Shown piece by piece: positions 6,932 through 12,496 of a stretch of 12,496 nt of DNA. The stretch is from assembly GCA_020355945.1 (NCBI GenBank), contig CP070627.1, positions 7,550,393 through 7,562,888 on the forward strand. Direction: 5' to 3'. The stretch is from Candidatus Aminicenantota bacterium (GTDB lineage Bacteria > Acidobacteriota > Aminicenantia > UBA2199). Within the stretch, counting starts at the first letter, position 1; each line of letters begins with the position of its first letter. A program made the position numbers and the translations under genes. The notes under the pieces are model-generated. The model did no database searches. It was not told where the DNA came from and saw only the letters and a list, made by a program, of their open reading frames with translations.

Positions 6932-8623
6932 ATGAAACGATTAATTGTGCTGATTTTCATTATTTTGTTGGTTTTCTTTGCCACCAATGTGAAAGCCCAA
7001 ACAGACAGCGATATCTCAAAATTTGAATCTGAAGTGAAGCAGATTCTCAAAAGGATATCGCCTTCCATCTTTAAAGTGGTGGCTGAGAACCATAAAAAGA
7101 ATTTTGCCGCGGGTATCGCCATTGACAACCGTCATGTAGTCAGTAATATAAAGGTTATACACCGTCCGTATGCAGGTATTTATATCGAAACCGTTAACGG
7201 TAAGAAATTCACGGCCAGGGTGGTGGGAAAAGACAAGTATTCCTCTCTTATCCTATTAAAAATCGATAAAAATGTATTAACCCCCATCAAACATGCCCGG
7301 GCTTATGAAGTAGGGGATTGGATTGCGTTGGTGGGGGCATTTTATAAAGAATTTCCCTCCATATATCACGGGATTCTCAGCAGTGCGTTAGAAGATCAAC
7401 TGATTTTGAATGCGCCGGTAACTCCTGGCTCATCCGGCGGTGCTGTAGTCAATAAAAAAGGTGAGCTGATTGGTGTGATTCGCGGGCCCATCGGTTTTGC
7501 CTTTGACTCGGATTATACCTTCAAGGACCACTCCGGTGAAATCCATATCGAGGCCCCGAAAAGCCAACATAAAGACTTATGTGCTGCAGTTCCCGTGGAA
7601 AAAGTCGTGGATGTTACCAATGATTTGATAAAATATGGGAAAGTCAGGCGGGGTTGGCTGGGAGTGCTGATGGACCTAAAAGACGACAAAGTAGAAATCA
7701 CAAACATAAATATAAATTCACCGGCAGAAAAAGCTGGACTCCGTCCAAAAGATGTTATCTTAAAAATAAATGGAAAACCTATAGATACCACAAAAGAAGT
7801 GGTCAACCTGGTCAGGTCTTTCAAACCGGAACAAAAAGTAAAAATAGAAGTCCTGCGGGGAAAAGCACGAGAGTCAGCATTGGTGGTTATCGGGGAGCTC
7901 AAAGAAGGTAAAACCGCCTGGAAGTATCCCTTCCCCTCTAAAAGCAGTAAAATCGCCGCAACCATTCCTGAACGCCTGGAAACTTTGCCCAGGGCGGAAA
8001 CTTTTGTCTACCACGTTGGCGGCCAACGAAAATTGGGGGTGGAAGTGATGAACCTGACACCTGACCTGGCAAAAGAATTCAATATCAAAGAGGGTACCGG
8101 TTTAATGATTTCAAAGGTAAGCAAAAACACCGCTGCGGAAAAAGCCGGGTTCCGGGCAGGGGATGTCATTGTAAAAGCAGGAAATAAACCCATCACCAAG
8201 AACTCCGATTTGAGAAACGCTTTAAATGAACTGCAAGATGATGAAGCCGTGGTGATTGAGGTTTATCGAAAAGGAAAACGGCAAAAAATCAAAGTAGTCC
8301 CGGATAAAATTGAAGGATTTGGTGTCATATTCGATAAGTTTAGAGATAAGCTGAAGGATTTCAATATCCGGATCGATGAAGAAAAAAAGGAAAAAATCGA
8401 GGAAGCAGTACGCAGAGAACGTCAAAAATTACAGGAAACCCGGGAAAAATACCTCCAGGAAATGGAAATGATTAAAAAGAAAGAATTGGAAAAATATAAA
8501 GCTGAAATAGAAAAGATGCGGCAAGAACAGGAGAAAATGAGACAGGAGATGGAGAAATTGAAACAATCACTGGAAAAAGAGAAGGAAAAGAAAGAAAAAG
8601 AAACAACCACAGACACAATATAA
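6932..8623 (+). CDS. Secreted HtrA-like protein with degenerate triad, two PDZ domains and C-terminal coiled coil
   Basis: Residues 1-22 are a signal peptide (hydrophobic core, VKA before Gln23), so it acts in the periplasm or at the envelope. A trypsin-like fold covers about 35-235, PDZ1 about 238-325 and PDZ2 about 365-458. A highly charged coiled coil at about 482-557 is rich in Lys and Glu. Aligned by eye to DegP, the nucleophile Ser is kept (S168 in PGSSGGAV). The His position of the TNNHVV motif is Lys (K74 in SNIKVI), and the Asp position of the SDIAL motif is Ser (S105 in YSSLIL). I therefore expect a pseudoprotease, or an enzyme with altered chemistry, acting as a sensor or chaperone. 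Its place after the sigma and putative anti-sigma genes suggests control of that pathway. GAGGAGG at 6914-6920 lies 11 bases before the ATG, a rather long spacing. Confidence 0.9.
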   Translation: MKRLIVLIFIILLVFFATNVKAQTDSDISKFESEVKQILKRISPSIFKVVAENHKKNFAAGIAIDNRHVVSNIKVIHRPYAGIYIETVNGKKFTARVVGKDKYSSLILLKIDKNVLTPIKHARAYEVGDWIALVGAFYKEFPSIYHGILSSALEDQLILNAPVTPGSSGGAVVNKKGELIGVIRGPIGFAFDSDYTFKDHSGEIHIEAPKSQHKDLCAAVPVEKVVDVTNDLIKYGKVRRGWLGVLMDLKDDKVEITNININSPAEKAGLRPKDVILKINGKPIDTTKEVVNLVRSFKPEQKVKIEVLRGKARESALVVIGELKEGKTAWKYPFPSKSSKIAATIPERLETLPRAETFVYHVGGQRKLGVEVMNLTPDLAKEFNIKEGTGLMISKVSKNTAAEKAGFRAGDVIVKAGNKPITKNSDLRNALNELQDDEAVVIEVYRKGKRQKIKVVPDKIEGFGVIFDKFRDKLKDFNIRIDEEKKEKIEEAVRRERQKLQETREKYLQEMEMIKKKELEKYKAEIEKMRQEQEKMRQEMEKLKQSLEKEKEKKEKETTTDTI

Positions 8624-8662
8624 AACAAATTATTTACTTTCTATTTAACCTCCTATGGCAAG

Positions 8663-8692
8663 GGGGCCGGTCAATCCCGGCCCCTTTTTTTT
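8663..8692 (+). terminator. Intrinsic terminator of the sigma/HtrA-like operon
   Basis: A perfect 8-bp stem GGGGCCGG (8663-8670) and CCGGCCCC (8677-8684) encloses a 6-base loop and is followed at once by eight T residues (8685-8692). It lies 40 bases after the HtrA-like stop codon. There is no T-run on the opposite strand, so it acts on the plus strand only. Nearly the whole structure overlaps the 3' end of the convergent dehydrogenase gene, whose stop codon is at 8671-8673. Confidence 0.92.
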
Positions 8693-10248
8693 ACCGCGGG
8701 CCCGCCGGAGGCAATAATATCTACAGCCGCTTTGATGCCGTCGGCAGCGGAACTGACAATACCACCGGCATAGCCGCTGCCTTCACCGGAAATGTAAAGA
8801 TTCCCGAAAGCTGGTGACTTTCCTTTCCTGTCACGTATGGCCCGGAGGGGCGAAGAGGTCTTGCTCTCAAGCCCTAACATCACACCCTCTTCAAAACCTT
8901 TGATCTTTCCACAAAAATCTTTTATCCCTGGTTTCAAAGAATTTACAATATTCCCCGGGAATAGAGCATTAAAATCCGCAGGTACCAGGCCAAAAGGATA
9001 ACTGGTTTTGTTAAAGGAATGGGACACTTTTCCTTCCAGGAAATCCCTGATCTTACAGGCAGGTGCCGCATAACTGTTGGAAAAATCAAAAAATTTCTTT
9101 TCCAAAACCTCTAACCATTCCAGGGCTTCCAAAGGATCGACTCTCTTGTTAAGCAGCCGGTTAAGATTGATACCGGCCACAACACCGGCATTGGCAAACG
9201 GCGCGTTCCTGCGATAGTTGCTCATCCCATTGACAATATTGGTATTTTTATATACAGCCGAGGGTACCACTCTCCCACCCGGACACATACAAAAGGAATA
9301 AACCGGCAAAAGACCTTTGTCTTGAGGTTTGAAGGTTAACCGGTACTCGGCGGCTTTTACACCGGGAAGCAATGACCGACCCCATTGGGCCCGGTTAATC
9401 ACTTCCTGCATATGCTCCACCCGACAGCCAATGGCAAAGGATTTAACACCAAAAGGAATATCTTTTTTTATCAACATTCGATAGGTTTCATAGGACGAGT
9501 GCCCAACAGCAAAAACAAAATAATCCGCCTCCATTTTCCCTTTATTTGTTTCAACCGCACGTATTCGCGCGTGTTCATTATCCGGGAAAATATCCTCCAC
9601 CCTGGTATCGAAAAGAATATTTCCACCCCAATCAAAAAACTCTTTTCTCTGGTTTTTTACGATTTTTCTCAGGTTATCGCTTCCCAGGTGGGGGTGGGCC
9701 AAATATGCGATTTCCCGGGGGGCGCCGGCATCGATATACGTATCGAAAATGAACTGTCGTTCGGTTGAGATGGTTTTTGTCCTGGAAGTGAGTTTCCCAT
9801 CGGAAAACGTCCCGGCTCCGCCTTCACCAAAGGCATAATTACTTCGTTCATTCAGTTCTCCGGTTCGTTCAAAGGAGATGATATCTTTAAATCGTATATT
9901 CACCTCTGGACCCTGTTCCAGCAATATTACTTTAAAACCAGCCAACAGCAGTGTATATCCGGCAAAGAATCCCGCAGGGCCGCTGCCCACTACGATGACT
10001 CTTTTTTCACGCTTTTCATAAGGAATCAAAATCATCTTTTTTGTTGCCGGCTCCGGTCCCTTCAATGCGGTTGACGAAACCCCCACACGAATTTTCCAGT
10101 GAATATGATGTTTATTACGGGCATCCAGGCTTTGCTTATCAATGGTATAGGAAAAGTCTTTTATATGAAGTTTTTTTGCTATTTTCTGTTTCAATTCCCC
10201 TGGTGTAAAATCCGTAGGCATCTTCAGTTCCAAAAGCTTAAATCCCAT
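8671..10248 (-). CDS. FAD-dependent dehydrogenase of the COG2509 type
   Basis: A 525-residue flavoprotein of the widespread but biochemically uncharacterised COG2509 group. An N-terminal domain of about 80 residues (DARNKHHIHWKIRV near 42-55) precedes a dinucleotide-binding Rossmann fold VIVVGSGPAGFFAGY (84-98) with the acidic strand end LLEQG (109-113). The family signature FGEGGAGTFSDGKL lies at 140-153. A second glycine-rich block, CMCPGGRVVPS, is at 320-330, and the C-terminal FAD motif ISGEGSGYAGGIVSSAADG is at 486-504. GGAG at 10256-10259 lies 7 bases before the ATG. After the conserved C-terminus there is an extra tail (SGGPAVKKRGRD) encoded by a GC-rich repeat-like stretch and the opposing terminator. 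The substrate is unknown. Confidence 0.9.
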   Translation of the reverse strand: MGFKLLELKMPTDFTPGELKQKIAKKLHIKDFSYTIDKQSLDARNKHHIHWKIRVGVSSTALKGPEPATKKMILIPYEKREKRVIVVGSGPAGFFAGYTLLLAGFKVILLEQGPEVNIRFKDIISFERTGELNERSNYAFGEGGAGTFSDGKLTSRTKTISTERQFIFDTYIDAGAPREIAYLAHPHLGSDNLRKIVKNQRKEFFDWGGNILFDTRVEDIFPDNEHARIRAVETNKGKMEADYFVFAVGHSSYETYRMLIKKDIPFGVKSFAIGCRVEHMQEVINRAQWGRSLLPGVKAAEYRLTFKPQDKGLLPVYSFCMCPGGRVVPSAVYKNTNIVNGMSNYRRNAPFANAGVVAGINLNRLLNKRVDPLEALEWLEVLEKKFFDFSNSYAAPACKIRDFLEGKVSHSFNKTSYPFGLVPADFNALFPGNIVNSLKPGIKDFCGKIKGFEEGVMLGLESKTSSPLRAIRDRKGKSPAFGNLYISGEGSGYAGGIVSSAADGIKAAVDIIASGGPAVKKRGRD

Positions 10249-10270
10249 ACCTGGTCTCCATTATTTTTTG

Positions 10271-10381
10271 CCACAGAGGCCACTAAAGCCCCAGTAATTT
10301 CCTGCTGCCGCAGCCAACAATTCAATACAAGATGACAATACCAATATCTAAAAAAAAAGTCAACCACAAAAGACACAAAAG
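10271..10381. repeat. Weak CCACRAAG-like repeat traces
   Basis: The gap between the dehydrogenase and queE contains GCCACAGAGGCCACTAAAG (from 10270) and AACCACAAAAGACACAAAAG (10362-10381). Both resemble, in degenerate form, the CCACGAAGG..ACACGAAG repeats found at 1359-1398 and 12079-12112. The second trace overlaps the predicted -35 region of the dehydrogenase gene. Confidence 0.35.
10335..10363 (-). promoter_or_regulatory. Predicted promoter of the FAD-dependent dehydrogenase gene
   Basis: On the minus strand TTGACT (10358-10363, 5 of 6 consensus) and TATTGT (10335-10340, 4 of 6) are separated by 17 bases that include a long T-run. This predicts a leader of about 80 bases before the ATG at 10248, with GGAG just before the start. 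Within that leader a small GCTGC/GCAGC hairpin can form at 10304-10314. Confidence 0.5.
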
Positions 10382-10387
10382 TATTTT

Positions 10388-11026
10388 TTATCTTACATTG
10401 TAAACCTGATGCAATTGAACACCAGACCTGATGTTTTCTATCCCCTCTTCCTGGCATTTTTGGAACAATGAGAAGGTATTGGTATATTGATTTTTATCAT
10501 GTTGCTCCGGCTGGAGAAAGATCGGTACGGGAAAAGGCACCATTGAGCGAGTTCGTTTGATTATCTCTATGGTCAGGTTTTTATTGACAATAAATTTGGC
10601 TTCATTTATTTTTTTTAATAAATCCTTGTGGATAAAATAATCGGTAACATCTTTAGGAGAAACCGTCCACCAATCAATAGGCAAATCCTGGAAATGAACA
10701 CCATTGGTTTCTATAGACAGGAAAAAATCTTTTTTCTTTAGCTCCGTGGTGATTTCGGATAAGTCTTGTTCCAATGGTTCGCCGCCGGTCATCACTACCT
10801 GGGATTGGGGATATTTTTTCTTGTATGTCTCTATTTCCGAAAGGATTTCACCTATGGGCATAGATGTACTGGAATTGATTTCCCAGGAATCTTTGGAATC
10901 GCAGTAAGGACATTGAACGGAGCAGCCGGCAAACCGTAAAAAAATAGACGGGACGCCTACTTTCAGCCCTTCTCCCTGGAAGGACCAGAAGATTTCACTA
11001 ATCTTCAGAATAGATGGCTGCGGCAT
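10388..11026 (-). CDS. queE: 7-carboxy-7-deazaguanine synthase (radical SAM)
   Basis: QueE converts 6-carboxy-5,6,7,8-tetrahydropterin to 7-carboxy-7-deazaguanine using S-adenosylmethionine and a [4Fe-4S] cluster. The 212-residue protein begins near its family signature EIFWSFQGEG (11-20). The cluster-binding cysteines are C35, C39 and C42 in AGCSVQCPYCDSK, TGGEP is at 80-84 and SIETNG at 104-109. SPK (123-125), LQPE (171-174) and the C-terminal SGVQLHQVYNVR also fit QueE. It is the last gene of the queC-queD-queE operon, and its ATG lies inside the end of queD (29-base overlap). No strong ribosome binding site precedes it, so coupling to queD translation is likely. Confidence 0.95.
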   Translation of the reverse strand: MPQPSILKISEIFWSFQGEGLKVGVPSIFLRFAGCSVQCPYCDSKDSWEINSSTSMPIGEILSEIETYKKKYPQSQVVMTGGEPLEQDLSEITTELKKKDFFLSIETNGVHFQDLPIDWWTVSPKDVTDYFIHKDLLKKINEAKFIVNKNLTIEIIKRTRSMVPFPVPIFLQPEQHDKNQYTNTFSLFQKCQEEGIENIRSGVQLHQVYNVR

Positions 11027-11342
11027 GGTCTGATTCCCAGATGAGTACTTTTGTTACCGGGTATTTTTCTTTAATTTTGTAATAGAAATACCGGGACAAA
11101 TTCTCAGCGGAAGGGGAAAAATCAAACACTTCATTCAATACTTTATGGTCTGGCAAGAGGGTTTTTAAGTATTCTTTTAATTCGGCAAAATCAATGCCAA
11201 TCCCGGATTTATTTAGTTTGGTCACCCGGAAATAAGCTTCAATATAAAAGGTATGGCCGTGCATTTTTTCGCATTTTCCTTTGTAGTGTTCAAGGAAATG
11301 GGCAGAGGAAAATTGTTCTTTTACTACCAGTTCCCAGCTCAT
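10998..11342 (-). CDS. queD: 6-carboxy-5,6,7,8-tetrahydropterin synthase
   Basis: QueD converts 7,8-dihydroneopterin triphosphate, made from GTP by a GTP cyclohydrolase, to 6-carboxytetrahydropterin. The 114-residue protein has the three zinc-binding histidines H15 (FSSAHFL), H28 and H30 (MHGH), with the catalytic cysteine C24 just before them (GKCEK). The DH pair in LLPDHKVLN (62-70) and the substrate-binding glutamate in WESDHA (E103) are also present. GGAAGG (minus strand, 11349-11354) is 6 bases before the ATG. The start overlaps the queC stop as ATGA, and the end overlaps queE. No GTP cyclohydrolase gene is in the window, so that step must be encoded elsewhere. Confidence 0.95.
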   Translation of the reverse strand: MSWELVVKEQFSSAHFLEHYKGKCEKMHGHTFYIEAYFRVTKLNKSGIGIDFAELKEYLKTLLPDHKVLNEVFDFSPSAENLSRYFYYKIKEKYPVTKVLIWESDHAAAIYSED

Positions 11343-12040
11343 AATCGACCTTCCTTTTTTAAACGTGTGATTAATGGGTCTTCTTTGTTCAACTGTTTAA
11401 ATGCGTTACAGCGGATGTCGCAGGAGGGGCATTTTAAACAGGGGATTTCGCTGCCGCGATAACAGGAAATTGAATAAGAGTAATCTGCTCCCAATTCAAG
11501 GCCCATCCGGATGATTTCTTTTTTACTTTTCCCGATCAGTGGGGTATGGATTTTAAAGTGTTTGCCTGTAATAGAGGCTGAGGTTCCCTGGTTAATGGCT
11601 GCTTCCATTTTTTCTGTAAAGGCTGTGGTGGTATCCGGGTAATCCGGGGTATCGATGAGGTTAAAGCCGGTGATGATATTGAATATCTCCCTGGATTCGG
11701 CAAAGGCAGCGGCTAAAGAGAGGAAGATCCCGTTCCTGAAGGGGACGTATGTATAGGGTATGCCGGTTTCATTTTTCGATGTTGCCAGGGATTCGGGTAT
11801 TTCTTTTTCTTTATCGATTAGGGCTGAGGACACGATGTTTTTTAGGGGGAATTGGATGACATGGGTTTCCACCTTTAATTGTGTTGTGATTTGTTGTGCC
11901 ATGTTTACTTCGATGTTATGGCGTTGGGCGTAGTTTACTACCATGGCATATACAGGGTCAAACTCCTGCTTTGCCCAATAAAGAGCTGTAGTAGAATCAA
12001 TGCCGCCGGAGAATAGTATGACTGCTTTTTTGTTATTCAT
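11339..12040 (-). CDS. queC: 7-cyano-7-deazaguanine synthase
   Basis: QueC is an ATP-dependent enzyme that turns 7-carboxy-7-deazaguanine and ammonia into preQ0, the last step shared by queuosine, archaeosine and 7-deazaguanine DNA-modification routes. The 233-residue protein starts with the PP-loop SGGIDS (11-16). It contains the ITGFNLID..DYPD region (123-136), where the frequent YPDCRPEF is replaced by YPDTTTAF. The C-terminal zinc site is made of C193, C201, C204 and C207 (CLKCPSCDIR). It is the first gene of the operon and overlaps queD by 4 bases. Unlike queD it has no recognisable ribosome binding site, and its predicted -10 box lies 6 bases before the ATG. Confidence 0.96.
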   Translation of the reverse strand: MNNKKAVILFSGGIDSTTALYWAKQEFDPVYAMVVNYAQRHNIEVNMAQQITTQLKVETHVIQFPLKNIVSSALIDKEKEIPESLATSKNETGIPYTYVPFRNGIFLSLAAAFAESREIFNIITGFNLIDTPDYPDTTTAFTEKMEAAINQGTSASITGKHFKIHTPLIGKSKKEIIRMGLELGADYSYSISCYRGSEIPCLKCPSCDIRCNAFKQLNKEDPLITRLKKEGRL

Positions 12041-12075
12041 ATTCTTATTTTACTATTTTTTTTGTTTTTTTCCAA
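12041..12075 (-). promoter_or_regulatory. Predicted queC promoter, leaderless geometry
   Basis: On the minus strand TTGGAA (12070-12075) and TAAAAT (12047-12052) are 17 bases apart, and the ATG at 12040 begins 6 bases after the -10 box. A transcript would start at or beside the ATG, leaving no room for a leader or a riboswitch. The intervening AAGAAT is not a ribosome binding site. Confidence 0.42.
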
Positions 12076-12078
12076 TAT

Positions 12079-12112
12079 TTAGCCACGAAGGTACACGAAG
12101 GTACACGAAGAC
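12079..12112. repeat. CCACGAAG / tandem GTACACGAAG intergenic repeat, copy 2
   Basis: TTTAGCCACGAAG is followed by two exact tandem copies of the decamer GTACACGAAG (12091-12110). The 5' part and one decamer match the copy at 1359-1398. It lies just upstream of the predicted queC promoter. Confidence 0.7.
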
Positions 12113-12124
12113 AGACCCTCTAAT

Positions 12125-12192
12125 GAAAAGTTTTTGCGGGGGGGGCCAGATGCGTCACGGGGGCAGTTTTTTCAAAAAGCGCCCCCCCTGGC
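12125..12192 (+). repeat. Hairpin-type interspersed repeat, copy 2
   Basis: The element begins GAAAAGTTTTTG, contains a run of eight G residues, and forms a hairpin whose core TTTTTTCAAAAA (12167-12178) is identical to that of the copy at 3157-3217. Outside the A/T core, two mismatched positions are followed by CG-rich arms (12159-12164 with 12181-12186). Here the arms are G/C, whereas in copy 1 they are AAACC/GGTTT, so the arms differ while the pairing is kept. It ends immediately before the stop codon of the gene at the right edge. Confidence 0.6.
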
Positions 12193-12193
12193 A

Positions 12194-12496
12194 TCACTCA
12201 ATCTCTAACCACAAGTAAGAGCCTTTCTGCCTGGCCCGGGTTTCAATACCAATATGAGACACCAATTTGTTTTTTACCCTCAATGTACTTAATGATGATA
12301 TCCGAAAAACCAATGAAACCTCTTTCTTGCCTATGCCTTGCAATCGAAACAATAACCGCTTGCCATTCCGTATCACCACATCATTCACATCCATATGAAT
12401 AAAACGAAACATGACTTTATCCTTTCGGATCATCTTCCGGTCAATAAAAATATCATAATTATTCCCGGACTTAATCCTGAACCTCTTTTCCCCGGG
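12194..12496 (-). CDS. Unrecognised protein, C-terminal part only (runs off right edge)
   Basis: The frame is open from the right edge to a TAA-type stop at 12194-12196, about 100 residues. An ATG at 12433 is possible, but the reading frame upstream of it stays open and the peptide there (KRFRIKSGNNYDIFIDRK) continues the same alternating hydrophobic/charged pattern, so I treat the gene as partial. The visible part looks rich in beta strands and basic residues, with no cysteine or clear catalytic motif. No family is recognised and no function is proposed. Confidence 0.5.
   Translation of the reverse strand, partial: PGEKRFRIKSGNNYDIFIDRKMIRKDKVMFRFIHMDVNDVVIRNGKRLLFRLQGIGKKEVSLVFRISSLSTLRVKNKLVSHIGIETRARQKGSYLWLEIE

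Noticed and set aside
7513..7965. A 150-residue minus-strand frame inside the HtrA-like gene
   Set aside because: It lies antisense to the PDZ1 coding region, has no domain or ribosome binding site, and is explained by codon use of the real gene.
12079..12112. A CRISPR-like array
   Set aside because: The 10-base units are directly adjacent with no spacers and there are no cas genes, so this is a simple tandem repeat.
12041..12193. A preQ1 riboswitch in front of queC
   Set aside because: The minus-strand sequence shows no preQ1 aptamer-like stem with an A-rich tail, and the predicted promoter lies directly at the start codon.

Overview
The window is a gene-dense piece of an AT-rich bacterial chromosome. 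No rRNA, tRNA, transposase or CRISPR array was seen. Several traits point to an uncultured, probably Gram-negative lineage: an archaeal-type AAA ATPase with a DEFQ motif, an ECF sigma factor next to an HtrA-like protein, a WcaJ-type polysaccharide priming enzyme, and hairpin-type interspersed repeats. Candidatus Aminicenantes or a relative is my best guess, but it is a weak inference from gene style and not from a marker gene.

Layout. Positions 1-1292 (minus) hold most of an AAA ATPase that runs off the left edge. Positions 1401-3074 (minus) encode a long-chain fatty acid-CoA ligase. Positions 3227-5700 (minus) are a two-gene surface-polysaccharide operon: a GT4 glycosyltransferase followed, with an ATGA overlap, by a polyprenyl-phosphate sugar-phosphate transferase. 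A 324-base divergent intergenic region (5701-6024) contains strong potential RNA structure and a possible 48-residue ORF. Positions 6025-8623 (plus) form an operon of an ECF sigma factor, a small single-span membrane protein (likely anti-sigma factor) and a secreted trypsin-fold/PDZ/PDZ/coiled-coil protein. That protein keeps the catalytic Ser but has lost the His and Asp of the HtrA triad. A strong intrinsic terminator closes the operon and overlaps the 3' end of the convergent FAD-dependent dehydrogenase gene (8671-10248, minus). Positions 10388-12040 (minus) are the tightly overlapping queC-queD-queE operon, which makes preQ0, the 7-deazaguanine precursor of queuosine or related modifications. 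The right edge (12194-12496, minus) carries the C-terminal part of an unrecognised protein.

Regulation and repeats. Plausible -35/-10 pairs with 17-base spacing lie upstream of five minus-strand genes. For queC and for the ATPase, the -10 box lies exactly 6 bases before the ATG and no Shine-Dalgarno is present, which suggests leaderless transcripts. Two related hairpin repeats share the core TTTTTTCAAAAA with differing flanking arms, and degenerate copies of a CCACGAAGG / GTACACGAAG repeat occupy three intergenic gaps. The strongest leads for something unusual are the sigma/anti-sigma/pseudo-HtrA operon and the structured divergent region in front of it.
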